Source of the DNA: Oceanicola sp. S124
GTDB lineage: Bacteria > Pseudomonadota > Alphaproteobacteria > Rhodobacterales > Rhodobacteraceae
DNA length: 58,319 bases
Assembly: GCF_000220565.1 (NCBI RefSeq)
Contig: NZ_AFPM01000077.1
Location: 1-58,319 of the forward strand
Direction: 5' to 3'
Below are positions 47,085 to 58,044 of this stretch, one piece after another. The translations under genes and the position numbers were made by a program. The first letter of the stretch is position 1, and each line of letters opens with the position of its first letter. The notes beneath the pieces are model-generated. The model searched no databases and was not told where the DNA came from. It saw nothing but the letters and a program-made list of their open reading frames with translations.

Positions 47085-47855
47085 ATGGCCCTCGCCCTCG
47101 TCACCATCCCCTGTCTGTCCGACAACTACGCCTACCTGCTGCATGACGGGACCTCCGGCGAGACCGCCCTGGTCGACGTGCCCGAAGCCGCGCCGATCCT
47201 GGCCGCCCTCGCCGAGCGCGGCTGGCGGCTGAGCCATGTCTGGCTGACCCATCACCACGACGACCACGTGCAGGGCCTGCCCGAGATCCTGGCGGCCTTC
47301 CCCGAGGCCCGTGTCACCGGCGCCCGCGCCGACCAGCACCGGCTGCCGAAACTGGACCTCGCCGTCGAGGAGGGTGACCGGCTGTGCCTGGGCGGTGAAC
47401 AGGGCCGCGTGCTGGACGTCTCGGGCCACACCCTCGGCCACCTGGCCTTCCACTTCCCCGACAGCGACATCGCCTTCACCGCCGACAGCCTGATGGCCTT
47501 CGGCTGCGGCCGCGTCTTCGAGGGCACCTTCCCGCAGATGTACCAGAGCCTGCGCAAGCTGGCCGCCCTGCCCCCCCGCACCCGAATCTGTTCGGGGCAT
47601 GAATACACCCTGTCCAATGCGAAATTCGCCAGGACGATTGAACCGGAGAATTCCGCGCTTATATCGCGTCTTGACGCCGTCGAGGCCGCAAGGGCCGCCG
47701 GACGGCCGACCGTTCCGTCACTGCTTTCCGAAGAACTGGCCACCAACCCCTTCCTGCGCGCCGATCAGCCCGGTGTCGCGGCGAACATGGGCCTTCCCAG
47801 CGCCGATCCGGCCGAGGTCTTCGCCGAGATCCGCCGCCGCAAGGACGCCTTCTGA
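47085..47855 (+). CDS. gloB: Hydroxyacylglutathione hydrolase (glyoxalase II)
   Basis: A 256-residue metallo-beta-lactamase-fold enzyme that hydrolyses S-lactoylglutathione to lactate and glutathione. Metal motif THHHDDH is followed by [21 protein letters not shown], and SGHEYTLSN. An in-frame ATG lies six bases earlier, but spacing from aagga favours 47085. It completes the glyoxalase pathway together with a glyoxalase I not in view. Confidence 0.95.
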   Translation: MALALVTIPCLSDNYAYLLHDGTSGETALVDVPEAAPILAALAERGWRLSHVWLTHHHDDHVQGLPEILAAFPEARVTGARADQHRLPKLDLAVEEGDRLCLGGEQGRVLDVSGHTLGHLAFHFPDSDIAFTADSLMAFGCGRVFEGTFPQMYQSLRKLAALPPRTRICSGHEYTLSNAKFARTIEPENSALISRLDAVEAARAAGRPTVPSLLSEELATNPFLRADQPGVAANMGLPSADPAEVFAEIRRRKDAF

Positions 47856-48023
47856 ATCACCGTTAGGGGACGATTCGGCAGGGCCTGGCCGGGAAATGTG
47901 ATCGCGCGGTCGCAGAAAACCCTTGAAGAGCGGTCAGGATCGACCAAACTTTAAGACTATGAGGCCATGGTTGGATCTGGGGCCCACTCCCCGCTCCGCC
48001 ACAGATCGAAAAGGAGCACCGCA

Positions 48024-50360
<2,337 letters not shown>

Positions 50361-50740
50361 GGCCCGCAGCCGGCACGACATCGTAGGGGCGGGGTACTCC
50401 CCGCCCCTCCTTCTACGTCTCAGGGCCACCTGCCGATGCAGGCAGCACCTTCGTCCTGCGGCCCCGGGCAGGTCAATGGGCGGGGTGCCGCGCCAGTCTC
50501 GCGCAGCCGGTGGCCCCGGCTGAGCAGGGCAGGCTTGCGTCGTCACCTGCCGCGCCCGGGCCCCCGGGGTCACCTGCCGCGCCCGGGCCCCCGCGTCATG
50601 CCCCAAGACCCGGACCGCCCGAGATGCCCCTGCCTGCCTTTCACCCACCCGCCGCTTGCCTTCAGACTGTGGCCTCATCAGCCGTGTCGCTGCCCACCGT
50701 GCCCCAGCCCAGCGGGCTCCGGATCCGACGGCAACGGCCC
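50361..50740. other. Intergenic region: terminator and tandem direct repeat
   Basis: A 380-base gap. Besides the clpA terminator, a 24-base unit beginning gtcacctgccgcgcccgggc is repeated at 50542-50565 and 50569-50592 (period 27). Part of the gap could code for an N-terminal extension of the M23 protein if an upstream start is used, but I consider that unlikely. Confidence 0.55.
50385..50412 (+). terminator. Intrinsic terminator of clpA
   Basis: AGGGGCGGGG pairs perfectly with CCCCGCCCCT over TACT, followed by CCTTCT. It is 24 bases past the stop. Confidence 0.85.
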
Positions 50741-51736
50741 GTGGCCCCCCTGCCCGCCCGTCTGCTGCGTCTCTCCCTCCTCTCCCTGCTGCCATTCTCC
50801 CTGCTGCCCGGAGCGGCCGAAGCTGAGGCCCCGCGCCTCGCACTCCCACTCGACTGCCAGCCGGGTCGGGACTGTTTCCTGCAGAACTACGTCGATCACG
50901 CCCCCGGCCCCGACGCGCAGGACTTCACCTGCGGCCCGCTCTCTTACGACGACCACCGGGGGACGGATTTCGCCCTGCCCTCCCTCGCCGCGATGGAGGC
51001 CGGGGTGCAGGTGCGCGCCGCCGCGCCGGGCATCGTGACGGGGCGGCGCGACGGCATGATCGACCGCCTCTACGCGCCCGACGAGGATGCCCGCATCGAC
51101 GGGCGGGACTGCGGCAACGGCGTGGTCATCGACCATGGTGCGGGTTGGGTCACGCAGTATTGCCATATGCGGCAGGGCTCCGTCGTGGTCCGCGAGGGGC
51201 AGGAGGTCACGGCCGGCACGCCCCTCGGCCTCGTCGGCCTCTCGGGCCGCAGCCAGTTTCCCCACCTGCATCTCTCGGTGCGCAAGGATGGCGCCGATGT
51301 CGATCCCTTCGCGCCCGATGGCGCGGAAACCTGCGGGCCGCGCGGCGCCCCGCTCTGGTCCGAACCGCTGGATTACGTGCCCGGCGGCCTGATTTCCCTC
51401 GGCTTTCTCGATGCCTTGCCCGACTTCGCGCAGGTCCGTGCCGGCAGTGCGACCCGGGCCAGCCTGCCCTCCGACGCCCCGGCGCTGGTGCTCTGGGCCT
51501 TTGCCTTCGGGGTGAGACAGGGCGATGTGCTGCGCCTCGACATCCGCGCGCCGGACGGGCCCTGGCAATCCCAGGATTTCACGCTCGACCGGACCCAGGC
51601 CCAGCTTTTCCGCGCCACCGGCAAGCGGTTGCGCCAGCCGCTGCCGCCGGGCCTCTATACCGGGCGCGCGGCGCTGATCCGTGACGGAGAGATCCTTTCG
51701 CAACGCACCGGCGCGGTCCAGATCCGCGCTGACTAG
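50741..51736 (+). CDS. Exported M23 family metallopeptidase
   Basis: A 331-residue protein with a signal peptide (MAPLPARLLRLSLLSLLPF, cleaved near AEAEA). The M23 domain has zinc ligands in HRGTD (H and D) and HLHLSV (HxH), with the accessory H in QYCHM. All ligands are present, so it should cut peptidoglycan cross-bridges; the C-terminal 120 residues are a beta domain I do not recognise. The GTG start at 50741 is inferred from the signal peptide; a ribosome site is not clear, and starts at 50624 or 50698 are possible. Its stop shares CTAG with the convergent stator-like gene. Confidence 0.82.
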   Translation: MAPLPARLLRLSLLSLLPFSLLPGAAEAEAPRLALPLDCQPGRDCFLQNYVDHAPGPDAQDFTCGPLSYDDHRGTDFALPSLAAMEAGVQVRAAAPGIVTGRRDGMIDRLYAPDEDARIDGRDCGNGVVIDHGAGWVTQYCHMRQGSVVVREGQEVTAGTPLGLVGLSGRSQFPHLHLSVRKDGADVDPFAPDGAETCGPRGAPLWSEPLDYVPGGLISLGFLDALPDFAQVRAGSATRASLPSDAPALVLWAFAFGVRQGDVLRLDIRAPDGPWQSQDFTLDRTQAQLFRATGKRLRQPLPPGLYTGRAALIRDGEILSQRTGAVQIRAD

Positions 51737-54309
51737 CGTTCGGTCAGCTTCAGTTCGATGCGGCGGTTGGCGGCCAGCGCGGCGGGGCTGTCGCCCTCCT
51801 CGATGGGCTGGTACTCGCCAAAGCCATTGGCCGAGAGGTTGCGCGGGCTGATGCCCAGCTCGATCATGTAGCGCACGACCGAGAGGGCGCGGGCCTGCGA
51901 CAGCTCCCAGTTGTCGGCGAATTCGCCGCCGCCGGTCAGCGGCACCTTGTCGGTATGCCCGTCCACGCGGATGATCCAGTCGATGCCGTCGGGGATCTCG
52001 GAGGCCACCTGCCGCAGGATCCCGGCGATCTGGGCGATCTGGTCCCGGCCCTCGGGCGAGAGCTGCGCACGGGCCGGGGCGAAAAGCACCTCGGAGGAAA
52101 AGACGAAGCGGTCGCCGACAATGCGCACCCCGTCCTGCCCGGCAAGGATCTGGCGCATCCGGCCGAAGAAGTCCGAACGGTACTGCGACAGCTCCTGCTT
52201 CTCGGCCTCGAGCCGCCGCGCCTCGGCGGCAAGGCGGCGGGCCTCCTCCTCGGCGCGCTGGCGCTCCTTGCGTTCCAGCGCCGCGGCACGGGCGAGGGCC
52301 GCGTTCAGATCCTGCCCCAGGCTGTCGATCTGCACCTGGCTGGCCGCCTCGCGGTCCTTGTAGTCATCCAGCAGCGACTGCAGCGAGGCCAGCTGCGTGC
52401 GCAGCGCCGCCACCTGCTGGTTCAGCAGGGCCGAGCGCCGCGCGGCCTCGGCGCTCTGCGCCTCTTCCTGCTCCAGCGCGCGATTGGCCTGAGACAGCAG
52501 GATCTGCCGCTGCTCGGCCTCCGAGAGCTGCGCCGCCGCATCTTCCTCGGCCCGGATCTTGGCCGCCAGCGCCGCGGCCAGTTGCCGCCGCAGGTCCTCG
52601 CGGTCGGTCGAGGCGCTTTCGGCGGCCTCCTTCGCGGCCAGCGCCTCGGCCAGGCGACGCTGGATCGAGGCCAGCTCTTCGCCGTGCCGGGTTTCATCCT
52701 CGGCAAGCTGGGTCTGGGTGCGGGTCAGCGTGGCTTCCAGCGCACGCAGCTTCTGTTGCAACTCGCCGATGGTGGCCTGACGTGCCTCGGCCATGTCCTG
52801 CAGGCGGGCCATGTCGGCCTCGAGTGCCTGGTTGTCGGCCATCAGCGCCTCGGCCTGGTCGCCGCCTTCCAGGGCCGCGCTCAGCCGGTCCGACAAGCCG
52901 GTCTTCTCGGCCTCGGCCCGGGCCAATGCAGCCTCAAGCGCGACGATCCGCAGACGCACCTGTTCCAGCGCATCGACCTGGCCGTCGTTCCGTGCGGCCG
53001 CCGCGTCCAGCTCTGCGACCAGCTCGGCTTCGCGGGCCGCGGCCTCGGCGCGCAGGCGGTCGATCTCGGCCTGCATCTCGTCGCGGGTGGCCTCGGTGGC
53101 GGTCTCGGCCTGCTCGGCACGGGCGCGGGCGGCGGCGGTCTGATCCTGCGCGCTCGCAAGCTCCTCGCGCAGCGAGGCCACCTGGCCGCGCGCCGCGTCA
53201 CGGTCGCCCTCGGCGCCTGTCAGCGCGCGCTCCAGCACGCCAAGCCGCGCCTCCATCTCGGCCAGCTTCGACTCGCGGTCCTCGACATCTGCCAGCGCAT
53301 CCGCCAGCGCCGCTTCCAGACGCGAAAGCTGGCCGAAGCTGGCCTGGCGGCCTTCTTCCGCCTCGGCCAGGCGCTGCTGCGTGCGCGCCAGCTCGTCCGA
53401 GGTCTGCCCGGCCAGCGCCGTCGCCTCGTCACGCGCCAGCAGGGCGGCCATCAGGCGTTCGTCGAGGTCATCGGCGGCCGCCTCGGCGGCGGCAAGCTGG
53501 GTCAGGGTCTCTTCGGCCTGGCGGCGCTGCTCTTCCAGCGCAAGGGTCATCGCGGTCAGCTCGTCCTGCGAGTCCTTCAGCCGCGCGCGCAGCGCCTCGG
53601 CGGCGGCAGCTTCGGCAATGCGGGCGGCCTCTTCCTCGGAGAGCTGGCTTTGCAGGTCATCGACCTGCGCGGTCAGACCGGCGCCAAGGCTGCGGGCATC
53701 GTCGCGTTCGCTCCGCAGGCTTTCCACCAGCGCTTCCAGCGCCTCGCGGCGGGCGGCGGCCAGGCGGGCCTGCTCTTCCTGCTCGCTGATCTCGCTGCGC
53801 GCCTGCGACAGCGCCAGTTGCAGGGCCTCCTGTTCGCCGATCAGGCGCTGCTGTTCGCCCTGCAGATCGGCGACCTGGGCGCGGGCATCGTCACGCTGCG
53901 CCAGCAGGCCAGAGACCTGGGCCTCGAAGTCGGTGATCCGCGCATTGGCATCGGCAAGGCCCGCCTGCGCCGCGTCCCGCTGCTGGGTCAGCGAGGCAAT
54001 CAGCGCCGTCTGCTGGTCCAGCCGCTGCTGGCGGTCGTCCAGGGTGGCGTTCAGGGTGCCGACTTCCTCGGTCAGCCGGGCCGAGCGGTCGCGTTCCAGC
54101 CCGAGGGCCTGGGACAGGGCGGCAAGGTCGGCGGTCAGGTCGTCCAGCTCGTTTTCCTGCCCGGTGATGGTCTCCTGAAGGGTGAACTGCACCACCATGA
54201 AGATGGTCAGCACGAACATCAGCACCATAAGCAGCCCGGTCATCGCATCGACGAAGCCGGGCCAGATATTGGCCTGCAGCCGGGCGCCGGATCTGCGCGT
54301 CAGGGCCAT
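51733..54309 (-). CDS. MotB/OmpA-like protein with giant periplasmic coiled coil
   Basis: An 858-residue inner-membrane protein. A single N-terminal membrane helix (about 16-42) carries D21 in WPGFVDAMTGLL, matching the proton-carrying aspartate of MotB. A coiled coil, rich in Ala, Glu, Arg and Gln, covers about 45-705. A C-terminal OmpA/MotB peptidoglycan-binding domain (about 725-858) holds D783, D787 and R807 in VDGHTD and LSQAR. It begins three bases after the stop of the MotA/ExbB-like gene, so the two are coupled and must form one complex. Such proteins are annotated generically as peptidoglycan-binding; function is unknown. Confidence 0.88.
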   Translation of the reverse strand: MALTRRSGARLQANIWPGFVDAMTGLLMVLMFVLTIFMVVQFTLQETITGQENELDDLTADLAALSQALGLERDRSARLTEEVGTLNATLDDRQQRLDQQTALIASLTQQRDAAQAGLADANARITDFEAQVSGLLAQRDDARAQVADLQGEQQRLIGEQEALQLALSQARSEISEQEEQARLAAARREALEALVESLRSERDDARSLGAGLTAQVDDLQSQLSEEEAARIAEAAAAEALRARLKDSQDELTAMTLALEEQRRQAEETLTQLAAAEAAADDLDERLMAALLARDEATALAGQTSDELARTQQRLAEAEEGRQASFGQLSRLEAALADALADVEDRESKLAEMEARLGVLERALTGAEGDRDAARGQVASLREELASAQDQTAAARARAEQAETATEATRDEMQAEIDRLRAEAAAREAELVAELDAAAARNDGQVDALEQVRLRIVALEAALARAEAEKTGLSDRLSAALEGGDQAEALMADNQALEADMARLQDMAEARQATIGELQQKLRALEATLTRTQTQLAEDETRHGEELASIQRRLAEALAAKEAAESASTDREDLRRQLAAALAAKIRAEEDAAAQLSEAEQRQILLSQANRALEQEEAQSAEAARRSALLNQQVAALRTQLASLQSLLDDYKDREAASQVQIDSLGQDLNAALARAAALERKERQRAEEEARRLAAEARRLEAEKQELSQYRSDFFGRMRQILAGQDGVRIVGDRFVFSSEVLFAPARAQLSPEGRDQIAQIAGILRQVASEIPDGIDWIIRVDGHTDKVPLTGGGEFADNWELSQARALSVVRYMIELGISPRNLSANGFGEYQPIEEGDSPAALAANRRIELKLTER

Positions 54310-54312
54310 GGA

Positions 54313-55494
54313 TCAGCCGTCCCGTTCCGGGTGGGCGCGCGCATGGGTCAGCAGCCGCGACAGGGCCGCGATATCGGTGCGCAGCTCGGCCATGGTCTCG
54401 TGGCGGCCGGCACTGATCTCCTCGAGGATGCGCAGCAGCTGCACGTCCATCGAGCGCAGGCGCATGCGGCTTTCGGCATCCAGCCCCTCGGCCAGCCCCT
54501 GTTCCATCAGCTTTTCCAGCAGGGCTTCCTGCTGGTCGGCCAGCCGCATCATCGCATCGGCGGTCTGGCCCGAGGACGTGTTCTGCGCCGCCATGCGGTC
54601 GGTCAGCCGTTCGATCGTGTCGGCCAGGGTCGACAGCTTGCTGTCGACCTCGGCGCGCGCCGCGTCAGAGCGGATGAACATCTCCTGCAGGCGGGCCATC
54701 TGCTCGCCCATGTTGTCGAGCACTGTCACCAGCATCGAATCGCTGGTGCCGTCCTCGCTGTCCGACAGGCCCAGCCGGGTGATGGTCGACATCCACTCTT
54801 CCAGCTCACGGTAAAAGCGGTTCTGACCGTGGCCGGCAAACAGCTCCAGCAGGCCAACGACGAGCGACCCGGCAAGACCGATCAGCGACGAGGCGAAGGC
54901 CACGCCCATGCCGCCAAGCTGCGCCTCGAGGCCGGTCATCAGCCGGCTGAAGACCGACGTTCCCGCCTCGCCGTCCTGCGGCGCAAGCGAGCGGATGGTG
55001 TCGACCACCGCGGGCACGGTGGTGGCGAGACCGTAGAAGGTGCCGAGCAGCCCGAGGAAGATCAGCAGCGAGGTCAGGTAGCGCGTGATCTCGCGCGCCT
55101 CGTCGATCCGGGTGGCGACGGAATCGAGGATCGAGGTTGCGGAGGTCGACGAGATCTGCATCCGCCGGTCGCTGCGCCCCAGCAGGGTGGCCAGCGGGGT
55201 CAGCAGGCGGGGCGCATTGCCCGCCGCCTCGCCGTCGCGGGTCTGGGCGAAGCGTTCGATCCAGCGCACCGAAGAGATCAGCTGCGCCACCTGCCAGAAA
55301 CAGGCCAGCACGCCGATGAAGAAGACGAAGGCGATGAAGCCGTTCAGGTAGGGGTTGGCCTCGAAGACCGGCATCAGGCTGGGGCCGACGAATACCGTGC
55401 CGACGGCGCAGAGACCAAGCACGCCGAGCATCAGCAGGATCTGGCGGATCGGTTGGGAAAACTGCGGAGCGGCCTCGCTCTCACTATGAGCCAT
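54313..55494 (-). CDS. MotA/TolQ/ExbB-family proton channel protein
   Basis: A 393-residue inner-membrane protein with four predicted helices at about 17-38, 52-73, 139-160 and 195-220. TM3 holds the GLLGTFYGL signature of MotA/TolQ/ExbB, and a soluble segment lies between TM2 and TM3. A cytoplasmic, partly coiled tail covers 225-393. It should form the pentameric proton channel around the single-helix partner encoded three bases downstream. It lacks the torque-charged loop of flagellar MotA, and no flagellar or tol/exb genes are near. It follows the ChaC-type gene by 66 bases on the same strand. Confidence 0.88.
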   Translation of the reverse strand: MAHSESEAAPQFSQPIRQILLMLGVLGLCAVGTVFVGPSLMPVFEANPYLNGFIAFVFFIGVLACFWQVAQLISSVRWIERFAQTRDGEAAGNAPRLLTPLATLLGRSDRRMQISSTSATSILDSVATRIDEAREITRYLTSLLIFLGLLGTFYGLATTVPAVVDTIRSLAPQDGEAGTSVFSRLMTGLEAQLGGMGVAFASSLIGLAGSLVVGLLELFAGHGQNRFYRELEEWMSTITRLGLSDSEDGTSDSMLVTVLDNMGEQMARLQEMFIRSDAARAEVDSKLSTLADTIERLTDRMAAQNTSSGQTADAMMRLADQQEALLEKLMEQGLAEGLDAESRMRLRSMDVQLLRILEEISAGRHETMAELRTDIAALSRLLTHARAHPERDG

Positions 55495-55560
55495 CAGGAC
55501 GGTCCCGGATGTGGTTTCGTTGCCCGGACTCTAGGGGGTTTCGCCTTGAAGAAAAAGGGC

Positions 55561-56085
55561 TTATCCGCGCAAATTGCGCACCCTCGCGGCCAGCCACGTC
55601 AATTCCTCGTCGCCCAGCCCCAGCTCTTCCAGATGCGCCGCGGTGTTGAGCAGATATTCGGCGTTCGGCCCCATGCCACCCCGGGCGCGGGCGATGATCT
55701 GCGCCTGCTCCTCCAGCGGCAGGCCGCCGCAATATTGCCGGTGCTGCGGGTCGATCACATATGCCAGCGCCTCGATCCGGCGCCCGTCGGCAAGCTCCAG
55801 CGGGACCTGCGTCTCGACATAGGCCGAAGAGATCAGCTCGCGCTCGCGCAGGTAGGCCAGCACCTTGTCGGCCTCGTGGTCGGCGGCGCGCAGGGCCAGC
55901 CCGGTGCAGCCTGCGCCGCCCTCGGCATCCAGCGCCAGCACCAGCCCCGGCTCCTCCTCCGAGCCGCGATGGTGGATCGAGGTCATGCAGAACGAGCGCC
56001 GGTAGCCGGTCAGGTGGGCCACCACACTTTCCGCCGGCGTGAAGCCGGGTTTCCACAGCAGCGAACCGTAGCCGAAGACCCACAT
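55561..56085 (-). CDS. chaC: ChaC-type gamma-glutamylcyclotransferase
   Basis: A 174-residue enzyme that splits glutathione into 5-oxoproline and Cys-Gly. The substrate loop FGYGSL is at residues 4-9, and RGSEEEPG includes the expected catalytic glutamate. The length matches ChaC2-like proteins. It is divergent from the DUF2125 gene (65 bp) and upstream of the stator-like pair, with which it might be co-transcribed. Confidence 0.92.
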   Translation of the reverse strand: MWVFGYGSLLWKPGFTPAESVVAHLTGYRRSFCMTSIHHRGSEEEPGLVLALDAEGGAGCTGLALRAADHEADKVLAYLRERELISSAYVETQVPLELADGRRIEALAYVIDPQHRQYCGGLPLEEQAQIIARARGGMGPNAEYLLNTAAHLEELGLGDEELTWLAARVRNLRG

Positions 56086-56150
56086 GGTGATATTTCCCTT
56101 TGTCCTGCCCCCCTGTAAACATCAGCCCGAGGCAGAGGTGAAGGGGCCCC

Positions 56151-57155
56151 ATGAAACGTCTTTTGATCGTGATCGCGCTGCTGGCCGCGCTGTGGTCGGG
56201 CTACTGGTGGATCGGGGCCTCGCGGCTGCAGGACGAGGCGACCGGCTGGATGGCGGCGCGCCGCGCCGAGGGCTGGCAGCTGGACCATGCGGATTTCGGC
56301 GTCACCGGCTTTCCCAACCGCTTCGACATGGTCTGGCGGAACCTCGCGGTGGCCGACCCCGACAGCGGGCTGGCCGTCGAGCTGCCCGAGTTCGCCATCT
56401 TCGCCCTGTCCTACAAGCCCAACCATGTCATCGCCGCCTGGCCGCAGACTTTCGGCCTGCGCACCCTCGAGGATCGTTTCCAGATCCAGAGCGAGACCAT
56501 GCGCGCCTCGCTGGTGATGAAGCCCAATACCGCGCTGGAGTTGCAGCGGGCCCAGTTCACCCTCGACCGGCTGCAACTGGACAAGCCCGGTCAGCCCGCC
56601 TTCGCGGGCAGTGGCCCGCTCAGCCTGGCCATGATGCAGGACGAGGCAGAGGAAGCGCGCTACCGGCTGGGCCTCTCGGCCGAGGCGGTGAAGCTGCCCG
56701 AGGGGGTCGTGGCGCGGATGGCCGCGGACAAGGGCCTGCCCGAGCAGATCCGTGCGCTGACGCTGGATGCCCATGTCACCTTCGAGCGCCCATGGGACAT
56801 CCACGCCCTGCAGGACGCCCGCCCGCAGCCGCGCCGGGTCGAACTGCACCAGGCCCGCGCCGAATGGGGAGAGCTGATGCTGCAGCTTTCTGCCGACCTT
56901 GACGTGGATGCCGGCGGCGTGCCGCGCGGCGATGTGCATGTGCAGGCGCGCAACTGGCGCGAGATGCTGCAGATGGCGGTCAACCTCGGGGCGCTGGATG
57001 AGCGGCTGGCCCAGACCGCCGAAAGGGCGCTCAGCTCGATGGCGGGGATGGGCGGCAATCCGAACAGCCTCGACCTGTCGCTGACACTGGAGGACGGGCG
57101 GATCTGGCTGGGCTTCATCCCGCTGGGCCCCGCTCCGCGGATCGAGCTGCGCTAA
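56151..57155 (+). CDS. DUF2125 domain-containing exported protein
   Basis: A 334-residue protein with an N-terminal signal or anchor (residues 3-22, RLLIVIALLAALWSGYWWIG). It is then a beta-rich DUF2125 domain, with the conserved GFPNRFD near residue 54. It is probably periplasmic and tethered to the inner membrane. Function is unknown. It is convergent with the extensin-like gene, seven bases between stops. Confidence 0.88.
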   Translation: MKRLLIVIALLAALWSGYWWIGASRLQDEATGWMAARRAEGWQLDHADFGVTGFPNRFDMVWRNLAVADPDSGLAVELPEFAIFALSYKPNHVIAAWPQTFGLRTLEDRFQIQSETMRASLVMKPNTALELQRAQFTLDRLQLDKPGQPAFAGSGPLSLAMMQDEAEEARYRLGLSAEAVKLPEGVVARMAADKGLPEQIRALTLDAHVTFERPWDIHALQDARPQPRRVELHQARAEWGELMLQLSADLDVDAGGVPRGDVHVQARNWREMLQMAVNLGALDERLAQTAERALSSMAGMGGNPNSLDLSLTLEDGRIWLGFIPLGPAPRIELR

Positions 57156-57162
57156 GCCGCGC

Positions 57163-58044
57163 CTACTGGCAGTAGCTGCCCGAGCGGTAGCGCGCCGTGT
57201 CGAAGTGGAAGTGATCCCTGTGCAGGGCATTGGCCTCGGGTCCAAGAACCGTGCCGAAGGGACCGCAGGCAGCCGCATGGGCGCGTTCGAGGATCCGGCC
57301 TTTTCGCCCGCTGCCCCAGTCGTCCAGCACCACGAGGTCCTTACCGTTGTTCAACCGGATGGCGGCGATGTCCACCGCCCTGCCCTTGCCGTGCTCGGAG
57401 ATCCGCGCGCCCTTGCGGTTGTTGCGTGGCCGGCAGGCATAGTGGGCGACCACGCGCAGCTCTCGCACCCCGCCGCCATAGCCCTTGACCGCGCGCGACA
57501 GGCCGCCGTCCACCCAGGTCTTCAACGCCCGGGCGGTGGTGCAATCCATCACCGCATGGGTGGACAGCGCCACCCCCGAGACCGATTGCAGGCGGATCGC
57601 GTTCTCGATCCCGCAGCCGGAGGTGTCCGAGGTGACCCGGCCGATCTCGACCCCCTGCAGCGAGAGGTCGCCGCAGACCGCGCCCTGCCTGCGCCGCGCC
57701 TCGACGGCGCGCGCCTGCTGCACCACCGTCGCCGGACGCAGCCGGGGCCGCAGGGAGCTGCCGGTGGCCGTCGGCAGGTCGGGCACCCGCAGCGCGACGC
57801 CGAGCGTTTCCGCCCGCCCCGGATCGCGGGGGCGCGACAGGGCCTGCCGGGCGATCTCCATGGCGATATCGCGCTGGACGAAGACTTCGGCGGGCAGCAC
57901 CACGCCCTTCACCGTCTGCCCCCGCGCGACGGGACGCAGCGAGGCATCGGGGGCCAGCTTCGGGGCCACCTGCGCAAGCAGGGCACCGGCGGCCAGGGTG
58001 AGCCCCGCAAGGAGACCCGCCGCGGCCAGCCGGCGCGCGCTCAT
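57163..58044 (-). CDS. Extensin-like family protein (LAS-type peptidase fold)
   Basis: A 293-residue exported protein: a signal peptide (about 1-25), a variable linker, and a C-terminal extensin-like domain (about 115-293). SEHGKGRAVD supplies H-x6-D and HRDHFHFD the third ligand, as in LAS metallopeptidases of peptidoglycan. Four or more cysteines suggest disulfides. Its ATG overlaps the stop of the upstream dehydrogenase gene (ATGA), so the pair is coupled. Enzymatic action on peptidoglycan is inferred. Confidence 0.88.
   Translation of the reverse strand: MSARRLAAAGLLAGLTLAAGALLAQVAPKLAPDASLRPVARGQTVKGVVLPAEVFVQRDIAMEIARQALSRPRDPGRAETLGVALRVPDLPTATGSSLRPRLRPATVVQQARAVEARRRQGAVCGDLSLQGVEIGRVTSDTSGCGIENAIRLQSVSGVALSTHAVMDCTTARALKTWVDGGLSRAVKGYGGGVRELRVVAHYACRPRNNRKGARISEHGKGRAVDIAAIRLNNGKDLVVLDDWGSGRKGRILERAHAAACGPFGTVLGPEANALHRDHFHFDTARYRSGSYCQ

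Noticed and set aside
51733-55494. Zorya-type antiphage system.
   Set aside because: Only a MotA-like and a MotB-like protein are present; no ZorC, ZorD or ZorE partner is near, and the long coiled coil is on the MotB-like protein.
51733-55494. Flagellar MotAB or Tol-Pal.
   Set aside because: No flagellar or tol genes are nearby, and the coiled-coil length and the MotA-like tail do not match those families.
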